A stretch of DNA of 64,000 nt from Nocardia exalbida NBRC 100660 (GCF_000308575.1 NZ_BAFZ01000113.1:1-64000); one strand, 5' to 3'; counted from the first letter of the stretch, positions 52,605 through 62,703 are shown. Translations and numbers: made by a program. Notes: generated by a model from the letters alone, not told the origin.

Positions 52605-54668
52605 TTGAACGTGCGGCACGAGTATCGACCGGCCTATCAGACCAGCTTGGTGGATCCCGCCGAGTTCTGGGCCGGCGCGGCCGAGGCGATCGACTGGGAC
52701 GTACCTCCGGCGCAGATCGTCGATACCGGCGCCCGCCCGGTGGCCAGGTGGTTCTCCGGCGCTCGCCTGAACACCTCCTTCAACGCGCTCGACCGGCACG
52801 TGCACCCCACCATGCCCGGCGCCCCCGATCTCGCCGACCAGCCCGCCCTGATCTACGACTCGGCCATGATCGGCGCCACCGTCGTCTACACCTACGCCGA
52901 GCTGCTCGACGAGGTGTCGCGGTTCGCCGGTGCGATGGCCCGGCTGGGCGTCTCGGCGGGCGATCGGGTGGTGATCTACCTGCCGATGATCCCCGAGGCG
53001 GTGATCGCGATGCTGGCCTGCGCTCGCATCGGCGCGGTCCACTCGGTGGTGTTCGGCGGCTTCGCGGCCCCGGAACTGGCCGCCCGCATCGATGACGCGG
53101 AGCCGGTGCTGATCATCACAGCCTCCGGCGGCCTGGAACCGGGCAAGAAGATCGAATACCCGCCCATCGTGTTGCAGGCGCTGGATCTCGCCGAGACGAC
53201 CGCGCCGCGCACGGTGATCGTCAAGCAGCGGCCGCAATTCGACACGATCCCTTTCCCCGCGCCGCAGCCCGCCACCGAGTACCTGCCGAGTTCGGCGCAG
53301 ACCGTGGCCGCGCAGTGGCTCGACTGGGACGACGCCGTACGCGACGCGCCCGCGGCCGATCCGGTATCGGTCGCCGCCACCGATCCGCTCTACATCCTCT
53401 ACACCTCCGGCACCACCGGTAAGCCGAAGGGCGTGGTCCGGGACAACGGCGGGCACGCGGTCGCCCTCGCCTGGTCGATGCGCAACATCTACGACATCGA
53501 CGCGGGCCAGGTGATGTGGGCCGCCTCCGACGTGGGCTGGGTGGTCGGTCACTCCTACATCGTCTACGCGCCGCTGCTGGTCGGAGCTACCACGCTGCTG
53601 TACGAAGGCAAGCCGGTCGGAACGCCGGACGCGGGCGCGTACTGGGAGGTGGTGGACAAGCACAAGGTCGAGGTGTTGTTCACCGCCCCGACCGCGCTGC
53701 GCGCCATCCGCAAGGCGGACCCTCGCGCCGAGCTGGCCCACCGCCACGACCTGTCCTCACTGCGCGCTCTGTTCTGCGCGGGCGAACGCCTGGATCCGGC
53801 CACCTACACCTGGGCCGAGGAAACCCTGCTCGCGGGTCGCTCGGACTGCCCCGTGGTGGATCACTGGTGGCAGACCGAGACCGGCTGGCCGATCTGCGCT
53901 AACCCGCTCGGCCTGCAGCGCCTGCCGATCAAACCGGGCTCGGCCTCGGTACCGGTACCCGGCTACCGACTACGGGTGCTCGACTCCTCCGGCAACGCGG
54001 TGGCGCCGAACACCGAGGGCAACATCGTCATCGGCCTGCCGCTGCCGCCCGGCACGCTGACCGGCCTCTGGCGCGACGACGCCCGCTACGGGCGCTCCTA
54101 TCTCTCCGCCTATCCCGGTCACTACCTCACCGGCGACTCCGGCTACTTCGACGAGGACGGCTACCTGTACGTCCTCGGCCGCAGCGACGACGTGATCAAC
54201 ATGGCCGGGCACCGGCTCTCGGCGGGCAGCATCGAGGCGGCCATCGCGGGGCACGAGGCGGTCGCCGAATGCGCCGTGATCGGGCTGCCCGACGAACTCA
54301 AGGGGCACCGGCCGCTGGCCTACGTGGTGCTCAAGTCCGGTGTCGACATCGATCCGGACCGCCTGCGCGACGAGCTGATCGAGCGGGTGCGCGCCCAGGT
54401 CGGCGCCATCGCCACGCTGCACGACGCCGTCGTCGTGACGGCGCTGCCCAAGACCAGGTCGGGCAAGATCCTGCGTAAGACCATCCGGCAGATCACCTCC
54501 GGTGAGACGTTCGAAGTGCCCTCCACCATCGAGGACCCGGACGTCCTCGCGGCGCTGGAGCAGCAGATCCGCGCGGCGCGCCCCGAGTGGCGGGACCCGG
54601 CGCGGGACAACAGCGAGAACACCGATGACGTGGTGGCGCCCGGCGTGGATCCGGTTGTGCCGTCCTAG
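52605..54668 (+). CDS. prpE: Propionyl-CoA synthetase-type acyl-CoA ligase PrpE
   Basis: AMP-forming acyl-CoA synthetase of 687 residues. Motifs: YILYTSGTTGKPKGVVRDNG (nucleotide binding), VGWVVGHSYIVYAPLLVG, DHWWQTETGWPI, YLTGDSGYFDEDGYLYVLGR and the catalytic-lysine region PKTRSGKILRKT near the C-terminus. The overall pattern follows PrpE/ACSS3 rather than acetyl-CoA synthetase. It would activate propionate for the methylcitrate or methylmalonyl routes. The first usable start is TTG at 52605; GTG at 52611 is also possible, both near AGGGAG/GGGG. It is divergent from the conservon. Confidence 0.92.
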   Translation: MNVRHEYRPAYQTSLVDPAEFWAGAAEAIDWDVPPAQIVDTGARPVARWFSGARLNTSFNALDRHVHPTMPGAPDLADQPALIYDSAMIGATVVYTYAELLDEVSRFAGAMARLGVSAGDRVVIYLPMIPEAVIAMLACARIGAVHSVVFGGFAAPELAARIDDAEPVLIITASGGLEPGKKIEYPPIVLQALDLAETTAPRTVIVKQRPQFDTIPFPAPQPATEYLPSSAQTVAAQWLDWDDAVRDAPAADPVSVAATDPLYILYTSGTTGKPKGVVRDNGGHAVALAWSMRNIYDIDAGQVMWAASDVGWVVGHSYIVYAPLLVGATTLLYEGKPVGTPDAGAYWEVVDKHKVEVLFTAPTALRAIRKADPRAELAHRHDLSSLRALFCAGERLDPATYTWAEETLLAGRSDCPVVDHWWQTETGWPICANPLGLQRLPIKPGSASVPVPGYRLRVLDSSGNAVAPNTEGNIVIGLPLPPGTLTGLWRDDARYGRSYLSAYPGHYLTGDSGYFDEDGYLYVLGRSDDVINMAGHRLSAGSIEAAIAGHEAVAECAVIGLPDELKGHRPLAYVVLKSGVDIDPDRLRDELIERVRAQVGAIATLHDAVVVTALPKTRSGKILRKTIRQITSGETFEVPSTIEDPDVLAALEQQIRAARPEWRDPARDNSENTDDVVAPGVDPVVPS

Positions 54669-54692
54669 GTTTCCATATCGCCGGTGCAACGT

Positions 54693-54711
54693 CCTCAGAG
54701 TTTCCTCAGAG
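54693..54711. promoter_or_regulatory. Phased CCTCAGAG direct repeats upstream of the hemophore gene
   Basis: CCTCAGAG occurs at 54693-54700 and again at 54704-54711, an 11-base step, with a looser TTCAGAT following. Direct repeats one helical turn apart are typical binding sites of OmpR-family response regulators. The gene for such a regulator (prrA) is 600 bases downstream. CTCAGAG occurs again at 58155, upstream of a lipoprotein gene. Which regulator binds, if any, is inferred. Confidence 0.4.
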
Positions 54712-54792
54712 GATGTTCAGATCGGTGCCAACCGTTCGAAATAGCCTCGAGACCGCCCCGAAACCGAATCGATGATCTGGAGGCAACACATC

Positions 54793-55179
54793 ATGAAACG
54801 TTCCGTAGGCCGCCCCGCCGTCGCCGCTCTCGCCGCAGGTGGATTCGCCACGGTCACGTTGTTCCTGAGCCCCGCCATCGCAGGCGCGGGCCCGATGGAA
54901 TACGCAGAGCCGCTGCTGACCTCGGACTGCTCGTTCGCCCAGGTCGACGCGGCGCTGCACGACAAGGCGCCGCAGCTGGCCGCGGTGCTCGACGCGAACC
55001 CGAGGCAGAAGGCCGAGTTGCAGCGCAGGTTCGACCAGCCGGTCGAGCAGCGCCGGGCCGAGTTGCGGCGGGCCATCGACGAGAACCCGGACGCGGTGCG
55101 CCAGGCGGAGAACGACCCGCGAACCACGCAGTTGCGCGACACGATCCGGGTCGTGGCCGAGACCTGCCACAACTACTGA
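54793..55179 (+). CDS. Hemophore-related secreted protein (Rv0203-like)
   Basis: Small exported protein of 128 residues. The signal peptide is clear (MKRSVGRPAVAALAAGGFAT, then VTLFLSPAIAGAGP). The mature part is helical, with two cysteines (LLTSDCSFAQVDAALHDKAP and AETCHNY) that can form the disulfide of the Rv0203/Rv1174c hemophore family. Members bind haem outside the cell or have unknown functions. The ATG follows GGAGG at good spacing. No MmpL transporter is adjacent. Phased CTCAGAG repeats lie in its promoter region. Confidence 0.85.
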   Translation: MKRSVGRPAVAALAAGGFATVTLFLSPAIAGAGPMEYAEPLLTSDCSFAQVDAALHDKAPQLAAVLDANPRQKAELQRRFDQPVEQRRAELRRAIDENPDAVRQAENDPRTTQLRDTIRVVAETCHNY

Positions 55180-55296
55180 TCCCGCGCGGAGATGGACGAC
55201 TCGCCGGGTTCGCTCCGGCACCCCGGCGGGTCGTGAACCCGTATCCCGCGTGCCCGACTCGCACAACGCGAGGTTTCACCGGAGGCGGGGAGCAGA

Positions 55297-56010
55297 ATGG
55301 ATGACGTGACCTCGACTCCGAATCCGACGGTCCTCGTTGTCGACGACGACGAGGACGTGCTCGCCTCGGTCGAGCGCGGGCTGCGGTTGTCCGGCTTCCA
55401 AGTCCTCGTGGCCAGGGACGGCGCGCAAGCGCTGCGCAGCGTGAACGAGAACGCGCCCGACGCCATCGTGCTGGACATGAACATGCCCGTGCTCGACGGC
55501 GCCGGGGTGGTCACCGCCTTGCGCGCGATGGGCAACGAGGTGCCGATCTGCGTGCTCAGCGCTCGCGCGTCGGTGGACGACCGCATCTCCGGACTGGAGT
55601 CCGGCGCCGACGATTACCTGGTCAAACCGTTCGTGCTGAGGGAACTGGTGGTACGGATCCGGGCACTGCTGCGCAGACGGTCCGACGCACCCGCCCCCAC
55701 CACACCGGGCGCGGTCACCGTCGGCCCGCTCGAGGTGGACGTCGCGGGATATCGCGCGCTGCTGCACGGCCGCGAGATCGAGCTCACCAAGCGGGAATTC
55801 GAGCTGTTGTCCACCCTGGCCAGGAACGTCGGCGTGGTGCTGAGCCGGGAGCGTCTGCTGGAACTGGTGTGGGGGTACGACTTCGCCGCCGACACGAACG
55901 TGGTGGACGTCTTCGTCGGCTACCTGCGCCGCAAACTCGAGGTGGACGGCACCCCCAGGCTGCTGCACACGATCCGCGGCGTCGGATTCGTGCTCCGAGC
56001 ACCGAAATGA
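55297..56010 (+). CDS. prrA: Response regulator PrrA
   Basis: OmpR-family DNA-binding response regulator of 237 residues. The receiver domain has VLVVDDDEDVLASVERGLRL, the phosphoacceptor Asp in DAIVLDMNMPVLDG, a Ser/Thr-type switch in CVLSARASVDDR and the conserved Lys in DDYLVKPFVL. The C-terminal winged helix has LTKREFELLSTLARN, VLSRERLLELVWGYDF and NVVDVFVGYLRRKLE. The match to M. tuberculosis PrrA (essential, Rv0903c) is close throughout. GGGGAG precedes the ATG. The stop overlaps the prrB start (ATGA). Confidence 0.95.
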   Translation: MDDVTSTPNPTVLVVDDDEDVLASVERGLRLSGFQVLVARDGAQALRSVNENAPDAIVLDMNMPVLDGAGVVTALRAMGNEVPICVLSARASVDDRISGLESGADDYLVKPFVLRELVVRIRALLRRRSDAPAPTTPGAVTVGPLEVDVAGYRALLHGREIELTKREFELLSTLARNVGVVLSRERLLELVWGYDFAADTNVVDVFVGYLRRKLEVDGTPRLLHTIRGVGFVLRAPK

Positions 56011-57377
56011 CCGTGCCCGCCGTCGCACCGCCGGAAACCCGTCGGCGCCGGTCGTTTTCGCTGCGCACCCGGGTCGCGGGCGCCGCGGCCGCGGGCGCGA
56101 TCATCATCGTGACCCTGATCAGCCTGATCAGCATTCGTGCCATCGAGCGCAACAACGTGCAGCAGTCCGACCAGCAGCTCGCCGTCGCGGCGCGGATCGT
56201 GCTGATCGAGCCGCAGCTCGCCGTCCGGTTCATCAGCCTGACCGGGCTGAACAACGACATGGCCGTGACCGTCCGGGACAACGGCGATGTCGTCGCGAGC
56301 ACCCCCACCGAACTGCCCTCGCAGCCGACCGGTTCCCGCACCGTCGCGGTGAGCGGCACCCCGTACCGGATCCTGACCACCACCGAGAATCAACCCGCGG
56401 GCCGGGTGGTCTCGCTCGGCATCCCCGCCGCGGGCGCCGCCGAGGCCACCGCCGAGCAGCAACGGTGGGTGCTCGGCGGCGCTCTGCTGGCCATCGCCGC
56501 CGCCGCGGGACTGGGCTGGTTGCTCGCGGGCGCGGCGGTGCGTCCGATCGTGCGGCTCACCCGGCAGGTAGGCGCGCGCAGCGCGTATCCCGATCCCCGC
56601 AATCCACAGGCGCGGGTGGAGGGCGCGGGCGTGCACGAGGCCGAGCAGCTGGCCGACGCGGTGAACACCATGTTGCAGCGGGTTGATCAGGCGCATGCCC
56701 AGACCGCCGCGGCACTGGAGACCGCCCGCGATTTCGCCGCCGTATCCGCCCACGAGCTGCGCACCCCGCTCACCGCGATGCGCACCGACCTCGAGGTGCT
56801 GCGCACCCTCGACCTGGACGAGGCGCAGCGGGCCGAGATCCTCGACGACCTGCAACGCAGCCAGGGCCGCGTGGAGACCACGCTCGCGGCGCTGGAGCGG
56901 CTGGCCACCGGCGACCTGACCAACGAGCGCGACCACGTCGCCACCGACGTCGGCGACCTGTGCGACCAGGCCGCACACGACGCCATGCGGCATTTCCCCG
57001 GCCTCACCGTGCGCATCGATTCCGACGCCGAACTGGTCACCCGCGGCCTGCCCGCCGGACTGCGGCTGGCGGTGGACAACGCGCTGGCCAACTCGGTCAA
57101 ACACGGCGGAGCCACCGAGGCCCTGGTCTCCGCGCACCGCGGGCGGGGCGGCCACATCGTGATCTCGATCGACGACAACGGCCGCGGCATCCCGCCGGAG
57201 GAGCGCGAAGCCGTCTTCGACCGCTTCTTCCGCGGCAGCCAGGCGAGCAAGGGCGGCTCGGGCCTCGGCTTGGCGCTGGTGGCCCAGCAGGCCCAATTAC
57301 ACGGCGGCCGAGCATATTTCGATGAAGGCACGCTCGGCGGAATCCGCTTGGTCCTGGATCTGCCCGGCAGTGTTTGA
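56007..57377 (+). CDS. prrB: Sensor histidine kinase PrrB
   Basis: Membrane histidine kinase of 456 residues, partner of PrrA. Two transmembrane helices (VAGAAAAGAIIIVTLISLIS and WVLGGALLAIAAAAGLGWLL) enclose a periplasmic-type domain; a HAMP domain follows (RPIVRLTRQVGARS). The phosphorylated His is in FAAVSAHELRTPLTAMRTDL; the ATPase domain has LAVDNALANSVKHGG, IDDNGRGIPPEE and SGLGLALVAQQ. Its ATG lies inside the prrA stop, so the pair is translated together. A hairpin follows three bases after the stop. Confidence 0.95.
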   Translation: MTVPAVAPPETRRRRSFSLRTRVAGAAAAGAIIIVTLISLISIRAIERNNVQQSDQQLAVAARIVLIEPQLAVRFISLTGLNNDMAVTVRDNGDVVASTPTELPSQPTGSRTVAVSGTPYRILTTTENQPAGRVVSLGIPAAGAAEATAEQQRWVLGGALLAIAAAAGLGWLLAGAAVRPIVRLTRQVGARSAYPDPRNPQARVEGAGVHEAEQLADAVNTMLQRVDQAHAQTAAALETARDFAAVSAHELRTPLTAMRTDLEVLRTLDLDEAQRAEILDDLQRSQGRVETTLAALERLATGDLTNERDHVATDVGDLCDQAAHDAMRHFPGLTVRIDSDAELVTRGLPAGLRLAVDNALANSVKHGGATEALVSAHRGRGGHIVISIDDNGRGIPPEEREAVFDRFFRGSQASKGGSGLGLALVAQQAQLHGGRAYFDEGTLGGIRLVLDLPGSV

Positions 57378-57380
57378 TTT

Positions 57381-57399
57381 CCAGCGCCTGCGGCGCTGG
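57381..57399 (+). terminator. Hairpin immediately after prrB
   Basis: Arms CCAGCGCC and GGCGCTGG are perfect complements around TGC, beginning three bases after the prrB stop codon. There is no T run. A larger structured element follows directly. Confidence 0.6.
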
Positions 57400-57402
57400 G
57401 TG

Positions 57403-57495
57403 TTCGCGGCCCCTTTATGGCTCGCGTCCGAGCGACCACCGCTGGCGACTGCGTCGCGGACGCGGCGGCCACTCGGACGCGAGCCGGGCCGCGAA
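57403..57495. repeat. Long two-part inverted repeat downstream of prrB
   Basis: Two perfect stems are stacked. The outer arms are TTCGCGGCCC (57403-57412) and GGGCCGCGAA (57486-57495). After a 6-base bulge on the left side, the inner arms are GGCTCGCGTCCGAG (57419-57432) and CTCGGACGCGAGCC (57472-57485). The 39-base loop contains its own short stem (GCGTC/GACGC). In total 24 base pairs can form. No coding frame in this 349-base gap (57378-57726) looks real. It could be a structured RNA, a mobile palindromic element or a terminator complex. Confidence 0.7.
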
Positions 57496-57684
57496 CGGAA
57501 CATGCTCGGTCTCGCTTCGCTCGCAACCCGGGGTTGAGGGTGAGCCGGGCACGTCGGCCTGCGAACGCGACACCGCGCCTGGACCTCCGAGTTCCTCCCC
57601 AAACCACGGCACAACCTCAGGGTCGGCACCAGTCGGTGCGACTAGCGCGAAAAGATCATTGGCGTAGCCAACCATCCGATGTAT

Positions 57685-57701
57685 TGTTGGTCATACCAAC
57701 A
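57685..57701. promoter_or_regulatory. GntR/FadR-type operator upstream of SnoaL-like gene
   Basis: TGTTGGTCATACCAACA is a perfect 7-base inverted repeat with a 3-base centre. Its core TGGTCATACCA fits the FadR-subfamily GntR consensus TNGTNNNACNA. A looser TTGG/CCAA repeat follows at once. The element lies 25 bases before the start codon, the right place for a repressor. No gntR gene is in the window. Confidence 0.6.
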
Positions 57702-57726
57702 TTGGCCACTCCAACGAAATGGCGTC

Positions 57727-58137
57727 ATGTCCACCGATACCCTGCTCGCCGACCGCATCGAGATCGCCGACCTGTTCACTCGTTTCGCCCGCCTGCTCGA
57801 CGAGAAGCGGTTGGCGGATGCCGGTACCGTCTTCGCCGACGATGTGGAGGTCCATTCGCCGCGTATCCGCGTCCGTGGCATCGACAAGGTCGTGGAATTC
57901 ATGCGGCAGTCCGAGGTGGAAGGGGAACTCACCCAGCACACGACCACCGACCTGCTGGTGGACGTCGACGGCGACCGGGCCGCGGCCTCCGCGAACTCGT
58001 TCGTGTACTTCTACCGCGACGGCCAACCGCCCCATCAGACCAGCGGACTCCGCATGACCTGCACCGTGGTGCGCACGCCCGCGGGCTGGCGGCTGCGCGA
58101 GACACGGATCATGCTCGCCTGGATGCGCGAGGACTGA
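57727..58137 (+). CDS. SnoaL-like (NTF2-fold) protein
   Basis: Protein of 136 residues with the NTF2-like cone fold: ADLFTRFARLLDEKRLADAG, FADDVEVHSPRIRVRGID, then TTDLLVDVDGDRAAASANSF and the C-terminal RLRETRIMLAWMRED. Members include ketosteroid-isomerase-like, polyketide cyclase-like and dehydratase enzymes as well as binding proteins, so the reaction cannot be set. The ATG at 57727 lies 25 bases after a GntR-type palindrome, which suggests single-gene regulation by an unlinked repressor. Confidence 0.88.
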   Translation: MSTDTLLADRIEIADLFTRFARLLDEKRLADAGTVFADDVEVHSPRIRVRGIDKVVEFMRQSEVEGELTQHTTTDLLVDVDGDRAAASANSFVYFYRDGQPPHQTSGLRMTCTVVRTPAGWRLRETRIMLAWMRED

Positions 58138-58205
58138 CCGACCCTTACTCAACTCTCAGAGAAACGCCCAGGAGCGCGCCATAACTCGCGTTTAGGGTCT
58201 GCGGC

Positions 58206-59375
58206 GTGATCGAAAAACGGGCCCGCTGGGGCATTCTCGCCGTTGCGCTCCTCTCGGCCGGTGCCCTCGGCGCCGGAATCACCGCGTGTACCGGGAATGA
58301 TCGGGGGCCGACGGGAATCGCTCTGGTCAACGCCGATACCGGGCCCACCGGTGCGCGCGTGGTCAAGGCGTTGCAGGACGCGGGTGGTTACGAATGGACC
58401 GCCGCCGCGCCGGGCGAGGCGAGCACCGGCGACTACGCCGCGGTCATCACGCTGCCCGCCGATCTCACGGAATCGCTGGGCACCCTGGCCGGGCCCGAGC
58501 CGAAGCGGGCCGAGGTCACCGTGGACACCAACGAAGACGCCGACGCCGACCTGGTGCACGGCGCGGTGACCGAGGTGACGCAGCGGATCGGGGCGGTGGG
58601 GGTCGACGCCGCCCTCACCGCCGTCACCCAGGCCAGGACCCAGCTGTCACAGGTGCGGTTCACCGCCCAACTGCTCGACGCGGGCGTCGGCGCGGCCGCC
58701 GCGGGGGCCGACCAGTTCAGCGCAGGCGCCGACCAGCTGCTCGGCTTCCTCGAGTCAGCCGAATCGGGTTCGGCGCAGCTCACTTCGGCCATCGCGCTGC
58801 TGAATTCCACCGTCGACGGCGCCGCCGCCCAAGCCGACCAGCTCGCCGCCGCCCTCGATTCGACCGGCATCACGATCGCGCAGGTGGAACGCACGGCGAA
58901 CACGGTGAGCGGCGGACTGGACCAGATCCTGCCGCTGTTGCGCGCGCTGCCGTTCGCGAACGATCCGGCGCTGGCCGACATCATCGGGAAATTGGACGCC
59001 CTGCGCAGCGTGTCCGCGCAGGCGGGCTCTCAGCTGACCGGCCTCGGTTCGCTCGTCGGCGGCGCGGTCGACCCGGACACCGATCTCGGTACTCTGCTTC
59101 GCACCGTCGTCGACCGCCTGACCGGTGCGAGCGCGCAGCTGTCGGAGGGCGCGAAGCTCGCCGAGGGCCTACCCCAGCTCGCCGAACAGGGGGGCGCCCA
59201 GCTTGTCGACGCCATCAGCCGGCTCACCGGCGGCGTGGACCAGTTGCAGAGCATCGTCCACAACCTCAACACCCAGACCGACAAGGCCGTAGCCGCCCTC
59301 CCCCAGCGCAACAGCAGTCAGCAATCCGCACTGGCCTCCGCCCTCATCGACCCCGTCGAGATCGTCCGGCGATAG
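58206..59375 (+). CDS. Lipoprotein with YhgE/Pip-like extracellular domain
   Basis: Predicted membrane-anchored lipoprotein of 389 residues. The N-terminus has a basic start, hydrophobic core and a lipobox ending at Cys28 (GAGITACTGN). The following domain (TGIALVNADTGPTGARVVKA, then YAAVITLPADLTESL) resembles the outer domain of YhgE/Pip proteins, which are usually polytopic; here the C-terminal membrane domain is missing. Residues about 150-370 are Ala/Gln/Leu-rich helices with heptad-like spacing (QLTSAIALLNSTVDGAAAQ). The start is GTG. A strong hairpin follows the stop. Function is unknown. Confidence 0.85.
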   Translation: MIEKRARWGILAVALLSAGALGAGITACTGNDRGPTGIALVNADTGPTGARVVKALQDAGGYEWTAAAPGEASTGDYAAVITLPADLTESLGTLAGPEPKRAEVTVDTNEDADADLVHGAVTEVTQRIGAVGVDAALTAVTQARTQLSQVRFTAQLLDAGVGAAAAGADQFSAGADQLLGFLESAESGSAQLTSAIALLNSTVDGAAAQADQLAAALDSTGITIAQVERTANTVSGGLDQILPLLRALPFANDPALADIIGKLDALRSVSAQAGSQLTGLGSLVGGAVDPDTDLGTLLRTVVDRLTGASAQLSEGAKLAEGLPQLAEQGGAQLVDAISRLTGGVDQLQSIVHNLNTQTDKAVAALPQRNSSQQSALASALIDPVEIVRR

Positions 59376-59387
59376 GCGGATACGACG

Positions 59388-59420
59388 ATGGCCCGTGTCC
59401 CTCAGCGGAACACGGGCCAT
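59388..59420. terminator. Bidirectional terminator hairpin
   Basis: Arms ATGGCCCGTGT and ACACGGGCCAT are perfect 11-base complements around an 11-base loop. It starts 13 bases after the lipoprotein stop and lies between this gene and the convergent FKBP gene. Confidence 0.78.
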
Positions 59421-59462
59421 ACATCTCACGGATTGCGGGCGGGCACTGGGCCGCGCCGCGAA

Positions 59463-59822
59463 TCAGTTGGCGTTCAGCAGGTCGATCACGAAGACCAGGG
59501 TCTTGCCGGACAAGCGGTGACCGGCTCCCGACGGGCCGTAGGCCAGCTCCGGCGGGATGGTCAGCTGACGACGACCGCCGACCTTCATCCCGGGGATGCC
59601 GTCCTGCCAGCCCTGGATCAGGCCGCGCAGCGGGAAGGTGATGGACTCACCGCGGTTCCAGGAGGAGTCGAACTCTTCGCCGGATTCGAATTCGACGCCC
59701 ACGTAGTGCACTTCCACAGTGCCACCGGGCACGGCTTCCTTGCCTTCGCCCTCGATGATGTCCTTGATCACCAGCTCGGTGGGCGCGGGCCCTGCCTGGA
59801 ACTCGATCTCCGGTTTGGTCAT
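59463..59822 (-). CDS. FKBP-type peptidyl-prolyl cis-trans isomerase
   Basis: Single-domain FKBP of 119 residues that speeds proline isomerisation during folding. The sequence follows the family closely: GGTVEVHYVGVEFESGEEFD, the SSWNRGESITFPL loop, VIQGW-equivalent LIQGWQDGIPGMKVGG, and IPPELAYGPSGAG. Active-site aromatic residues are present. No signal peptide is seen, so it is cytosolic. The start follows AAGGGG. It is the second gene after citrate synthase, 37 bases away on the same strand. Confidence 0.96.
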   Translation of the reverse strand: MTKPEIEFQAGPAPTELVIKDIIEGEGKEAVPGGTVEVHYVGVEFESGEEFDSSWNRGESITFPLRGLIQGWQDGIPGMKVGGRRQLTIPPELAYGPSGAGHRLSGKTLVFVIDLLNAN

Positions 59823-59859
59823 TCGGCTATCCCCTTCGATAGGTGATGGATGGATTTCG

Positions 59860-61173
<1,314 letters not shown>

Positions 61174-61354
61174 GGAAGGATCCCTCTCAGGCTAGAACCA
61201 CAGGCACCGGCGCGGTCGGCACACGATGCGCTTGCCTCAACGCTAGCCGTTCACCGACGCGGACAATACCGGAGGGTAGTCCTGCGGCGGCTCACAAACA
61301 CATCCCGGCGCGGTGAGGTCCCGCAGGCACGGAGCGGAGCGATCGCGGTGCACG

Positions 61355-62635
61355 TCACACGGCGATTTCGGCGTGAGCGCGCCCGACACGGTAACGCGTG
61401 AAAGCCGGAAACGCGACCGCCGCGAGCACCACGCCCACCACCACGAGCGTGCCTCCACCGGCGGCGGCCACAGCGGTACCCAGGCTCGCCGCCGCGAAAC
61501 CGTGGGCAACATCACCGATGCGCGGCCCACCCGCGACGACCACGGTGAACACCCCTTGCAACCGCCCACGCAGATCGTCGGTTGCCACCGTCTGCAGCAT
61601 CGTGACCCGCAGCGCGGCCGAGACCATGTCCACCGCGCCGCCGAAGGCCGAGCAGGCCAGCGCGATCCACAAGCCCGCGCCGAGGGCGAGGCCGCGGCCG
61701 GTGAATCCGACGGCGAGGCCGAAGCCGACCATGGCCAGCCCCCACAGCACGATGCACACCAGCACGGCGAGGCCCTGCCTGCGGATACGCGGGATCCAGC
61801 CGGAGAACACCCCGCCGAGCACCGCGCCCGCCGACATCGAGGCGAACAGCAGGCCGAGTGCGACACCCCCGGTCGCCGGGTCGCCGAAGGTCTCGTGCGC
61901 GATCTGCGGGAACAGCGCACGCGGCATGCCGAACACCATGGCGATCACGTCCACCGCGAACGACGCGAGCAGCACCCGCTGCGTGGCGAGGTAGCCGAAA
62001 CCGTCGAGCACCGTGCGGAATCCGGCGCGGCGCGCCGTCCCGGTCGGCGGCAGCGCGGGCAGCCGCCACACCGCCCACAGGGTGGCCAGCAGCGCGACGG
62101 CGTCGATCAGGTAGAGCGTGGCGAGGCCGACCGCGGGGATGAGCGCACCGGCCAGCACCGGCCCGGCGATGGCGCCGAACTGCATCACCGTCATGTTCAG
62201 CGAATTCGCGGCGGCCAGTTGGTCTTCCGGCAGCAGGCGGGGAATGGTGGCGCTGCGGGTGGGCTGGTTCACCGCGAAGAACGCCTGCTGCACGGCGAAC
62301 AGGCCGAGCACGAGCCACACGTTCTGCACCCCGGCCGCCGCTTGCAGCCAGAAGGCCAGCGCCGTGAGCCCGGTGCCCGAATTCGTGATCAGCAGGAGTC
62401 TGCGCCGGTCCAGTACGTCGGCGAGGGCGCCGCCCCACAGGCCGAACACGATCAGCGGCACCAAGCCGAACAGCCCGGCCAGTCCGACGTAGCCGGAACT
62501 GCCGGTGATCTGGAAGATCTGCTGCGGCACCGCGACCACCGACAGCTGCGCGCCGATCATGGTGACGATGCCCGAACTCCACAGGCGTCGGTAGTCCGGA
62601 TTTCGCAGCGGAGTGATGTCGGCGAGCAGTTTCAC
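61355..62635 (-). CDS. MFS transporter, DHA3-type exporter
   Basis: Major facilitator superfamily protein of 426 residues with about twelve membrane helices. The N-terminal LADITPLRNPDYRRLWSSGI and the loop GGALADVLDRRRLLLITNSG are characteristic of the MFS_3/EntS branch, which exports siderophores and drugs. The DRRR signature lies between helices 2 and 3. It starts with GTG, 68 bases after the pdxH stop on the same strand. The NRPS is 53 kb away, so a link with siderophore export cannot be claimed. Confidence 0.92.
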   Translation of the reverse strand: MKLLADITPLRNPDYRRLWSSGIVTMIGAQLSVVAVPQQIFQITGSSGYVGLAGLFGLVPLIVFGLWGGALADVLDRRRLLLITNSGTGLTALAFWLQAAAGVQNVWLVLGLFAVQQAFFAVNQPTRSATIPRLLPEDQLAAANSLNMTVMQFGAIAGPVLAGALIPAVGLATLYLIDAVALLATLWAVWRLPALPPTGTARRAGFRTVLDGFGYLATQRVLLASFAVDVIAMVFGMPRALFPQIAHETFGDPATGGVALGLLFASMSAGAVLGGVFSGWIPRIRRQGLAVLVCIVLWGLAMVGFGLAVGFTGRGLALGAGLWIALACSAFGGAVDMVSAALRVTMLQTVATDDLRGRLQGVFTVVVAGGPRIGDVAHGFAAASLGTAVAAAGGGTLVVVGVVLAAVAFPAFTRYRVGRAHAEIAV

Positions 62636-62703
62636 CGCCGCAGCGTACGCAGTCGTCGCGACCGGTTCGACGCGAGAATTGTCACGGGCGGGCAGGGAAT
62701 ACG

